Shown: positions 62,430-64,000 of the stretch, one piece after another
How the letters are laid out: every line of letters starts with the position of its first letter
Numbering within the stretch: position 1 is the stretch's first letter
Source of the DNA: a methanogenic archaeon mixed culture ISO4-G1
GTDB taxonomy: Archaea; Thermoplasmatota; Thermoplasmata; Methanomassiliicoccales; Methanomethylophilaceae
Direction: 5' to 3'
NCBI GenBank assembly: GCA_001563305.1
Contig: CP013703.1
Span: 868,001-932,000 of the forward strand
Length of the DNA: 64,000 bases
The notes under the pieces: model-generated
What the model was told of the DNA's origin: nothing
The model's database searches: none
What the model saw: the letters and a program-made list of their open reading frames with translations, nothing else
Position numbers and translations under genes: made by a program

Positions 62430-62593
62430 TGATCGCTCAGATGCGCCACGGACTCATTATCGGTGCTGTCGTTGGCGCCGCATTGGCCTTCTTCCTGTAC
62501 TCGCAGAACGGCGGCAGCTGGGTCAGCTTCATCATGATCCCGATCGGCGCCATAATGGGCGCCGCGCCCTGGATGCTCAAGCCCCAGGAATGA
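62426..62593 (+). CDS. small two-helix membrane protein
   Basis: 55 residues. ATG at 62426 overlaps the purB stop (ATGA), with a second ATG directly after. Two hydrophobic segments (about 9-25 and 34-49) are separated by QNGGS, ending WMLKPQE. No family recognised. Overlap with purB and a sensible topology support it as a real gene in the same transcript. Confidence 0.65.
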   Translation: MMIAQMRHGLIIGAVVGAALAFFLYSQNGGSWVSFIMIPIGAIMGAAPWMLKPQE

Positions 62594-62604
62594 AAATATG
62601 ATGG

Positions 62605-62620
62605 CCTGCCACGAGGCAGG
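62605..62620. terminator. hairpin between the two-helix protein and PNPOx-like genes
   Basis: CCTGCC-acga-GGCAGG, between two convergent stops. The minus-strand side is followed by ATTTTC, so it probably ends the PNPOx-like transcript and perhaps both. Confidence 0.5.
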
Positions 62621-62632
62621 TCGTATGGTTTC

Positions 62633-63034
62633 TCAGAGTTTGTTACCGGCGTGGTCGCCGGGAGTGACATAGAAGATATCCTCGACCTTCATCTTGATGA
62701 GGTTCTTGGCCGGATAGATCTCGTTCTTGTCATGGGCCATCTTGACCGCCTTCTCGTAGTCCGCTCCGGAGCTCTCGATGGTCACTGTGCCCTTGATCTG
62801 ATAGGACTCCTTGAAATCCCTGGTCCAGACGAAGAACGCCGCCTTGGGGTTCTCCTTGAGGTTCTGCAGTGTCTTCTTGAAGTAGTTGTCGATGACCCAG
62901 ATGTTCCCGTCGGGACCCATGAAGAGGAATCCTACTGGGACGACATTGGGCGTTCCGTCCTTGGATGCAGTTGCGAACGACTTGATGCCGGTGGCGTTCA
63001 ACTCGTCGATCATTTCCTGTGTAAGCTGTGCCAT
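62633..63034 (-). CDS. pyridoxamine 5'-phosphate oxidase-like FMN-binding protein
   Basis: 133 residues from ATG 63034 (MAQLTQEMIDEL). It has the split-barrel FMN/PNPOx-like fold: KSFATASKDGTPNVVPVGF at the N terminus, WVIDNYFKKTLQNLKENPKA, and FFVWTRDF strand. Such proteins bind flavin or F420; the reaction is unknown. The frame is open 49 codons upstream across an AT-rich promoter and is not used. Confidence 0.88.
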   Translation of the reverse strand: MAQLTQEMIDELNATGIKSFATASKDGTPNVVPVGFLFMGPDGNIWVIDNYFKKTLQNLKENPKAAFFVWTRDFKESYQIKGTVTIESSGADYEKAVKMAHDKNEIYPAKNLIKMKVEDIFYVTPGDHAGNKL

Positions 63035-63125
63035 GAATGCTCGGATTGCATCATCCCGAGATAAAATGAACGGAACTAATAGGGAATATAGAGTCCCGTA
63101 AATAGACTGGATTCGATTAACGTTT

Positions 63126-64000
63126 ATGAGCAGGGAGGTTATCTTCTCTAAGGACCTGATCCTCGACATGGGGGTGTGCATGTGTTGCTCCCTGAACTAC
63201 TTCCTGCTGCTCATTGTGATGGTCGGTTTCTCAACGTCCGCTTTCGGGTCCTCCACGGCCGAAGGCGGTCTAGCCGCTGGACTGTATGTGGTAGGCGGCC
63301 TGATATCCAGGTTCTTCTTCGGGAAGTACACCGAGCTCCTCGGCAGGAAGAGGATGCTGGTGATATCGATATCGCTGTCCGTCGTCGTGTCCCTGGCCTA
63401 TTTCGTGGTGGATTCGATGATGATGCTTCACCTCATCCGCTTGGTCCACGGCATGATATTCGGCATAAGCAGCACCTGCACCGCGGACATAGCCGCGAGA
63501 CTGATACCGGCCAGCAGGAGGGGCGAGGGCCTTGGATACTACTATCTCTCGGTCACCTTCGCCATGGCCATAGGTCCACTCATAGGGATGCACTACGGTG
63601 CCCTGGAGGACTACACGATGGTCTTCACCATCGGACTGGCCGTCTACGTCCTGGCGACTGTGTTCTCGATCCTGATGCATGTCCCCGAGGAGGGCCTCAC
63701 CGAGGAACAGAAGACGGAGGCGAGGAGTTTCACCTTCAACAACCTGGTGCAGCCTTCCGCAATCCCGCTGGGACTGACCTGCATGGTGTTCTATTTCGCA
63801 TACTCCGGGGTGCTGGCCTTCATCATCCAGTACACCCAAGGCTCAACTGTGGAGGAGGTCAGTTCGCTGTTCTATCTGGCCGTTGCGGTGGGAACGCTGC
63901 TATCAAGGATGACCGCGGGCAGGATATTCGACGAGCACGGCCCCAACATCGTGATCGTCCCGGCGTTCCTGGCGTTCACCGCCGGGATCGTGATCTATGC
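63126..64000 (+). CDS. MFS transporter, 3' end outside window
   Basis: From ATG 63126 (MSREVIFSKDLILDMGVCM), the frame is open to the right edge, about 291 codons visible. Hydrophobic helices alternate with the MFS loop GKYTELLGRKRML (motif A-like) after helix 2 and AARLIPASRRGEGLGY after helix 4. The remaining helices lie beyond the window. Substrate unknown. Divergent from the PNPOx-like gene with 91 bp between starts. Confidence 0.85.
   Translation, partial: MSREVIFSKDLILDMGVCMCCSLNYFLLLIVMVGFSTSAFGSSTAEGGLAAGLYVVGGLISRFFFGKYTELLGRKRMLVISISLSVVVSLAYFVVDSMMMLHLIRLVHGMIFGISSTCTADIAARLIPASRRGEGLGYYYLSVTFAMAIGPLIGMHYGALEDYTMVFTIGLAVYVLATVFSILMHVPEEGLTEEQKTEARSFTFNNLVQPSAIPLGLTCMVFYFAYSGVLAFIIQYTQGSTVEEVSSLFYLAVAVGTLLSRMTAGRIFDEHGPNIVIVPAFLAFTAGIVIY

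Overview
This window looks like a chromosomal segment of a methanogenic archaeon of the Methanomassiliicoccales type (inference). The archaeal markers are an archaeal TATA-binding protein, HMG-CoA reductase, TrmY, an archaeal-type PheT, TATA-box promoters with leaderless-looking starts, and a nitrogenase-like protein of the kind used for tetrapyrrole reduction. The strongest lineage clue is stop-codon use. By my reading none of the complete genes listed ends in TAG (five end in TAA, the rest in TGA), while three genes carry an in-frame TAG with clear coding sequence on both sides. That is what a pyrrolysine (UAG-decoding) archaeon would show. I see no tRNA, rRNA, CRISPR array or insertion sequence. 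The window cuts a gene at each end: a phenylacetate-CoA ligase at the left and an MFS transporter at the right.

Layout. 1-4344: PaaK (partial), a HEPN-like protein, a methyltransferase, zinc-ribbon proteins and an Fe/Zn-cluster protein; the last zinc-ribbon gene has an internal TAG. 4346-12482 (minus): a tightly overlapping operon with three acyl-CoA synthetase genes, three XRE-cupin regulators and an ACT-ACT-metallo-beta-lactamase protein. 12573-15801 (plus, divergent): a P-loop ATPase and a four-subunit 2-oxoacid:ferredoxin oxidoreductase of VOR type, closed by a terminator. Together with PaaK and an aminotransferase at 27703 this suggests activation and reductive carboxylation of branched-chain and aryl acids to amino-acid precursors. 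16655-23367: a Tad-like secretion or pilus locus (two pilin-like proteins, Cys-rich protein, TadA ATPase, TadC-like membrane protein) split by a U32 peptidase-family gene; two of its genes carry in-frame TAG. 23439-33798: methyltransferase, B12-dependent ribonucleotide reductase, a Fic-like protein lacking the catalytic His, aminotransferase, trypsin-like protease, nitrilase-family hydrolase, D-2-hydroxyacid dehydrogenase, TBP.

35689-45699 reads as a metal/tetrapyrrole region: a BtuFCD/FecBCD-like importer, a single-chain NifH-NifD-like fusion, and a BchI/BchD-like AAA+ pair. 45757-53040 is housekeeping: HMG-CoA reductase, PheT, peroxiredoxin, a CoaD-NTPase fusion, TrmY, SRP54. 53114-56514 encodes a heterodimeric ABC exporter with one degenerate ATP site. 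The right end holds a coiled-coil protein, UspA, two bacterial-PH-domain membrane proteins, PurB, a PNPOx-fold protein and the MFS transporter. Several promoters carry perfect dyads placed as operators would be (upstream of the Fic gene, the aminotransferase, the U32 gene, nrdJ and an XRE gene).
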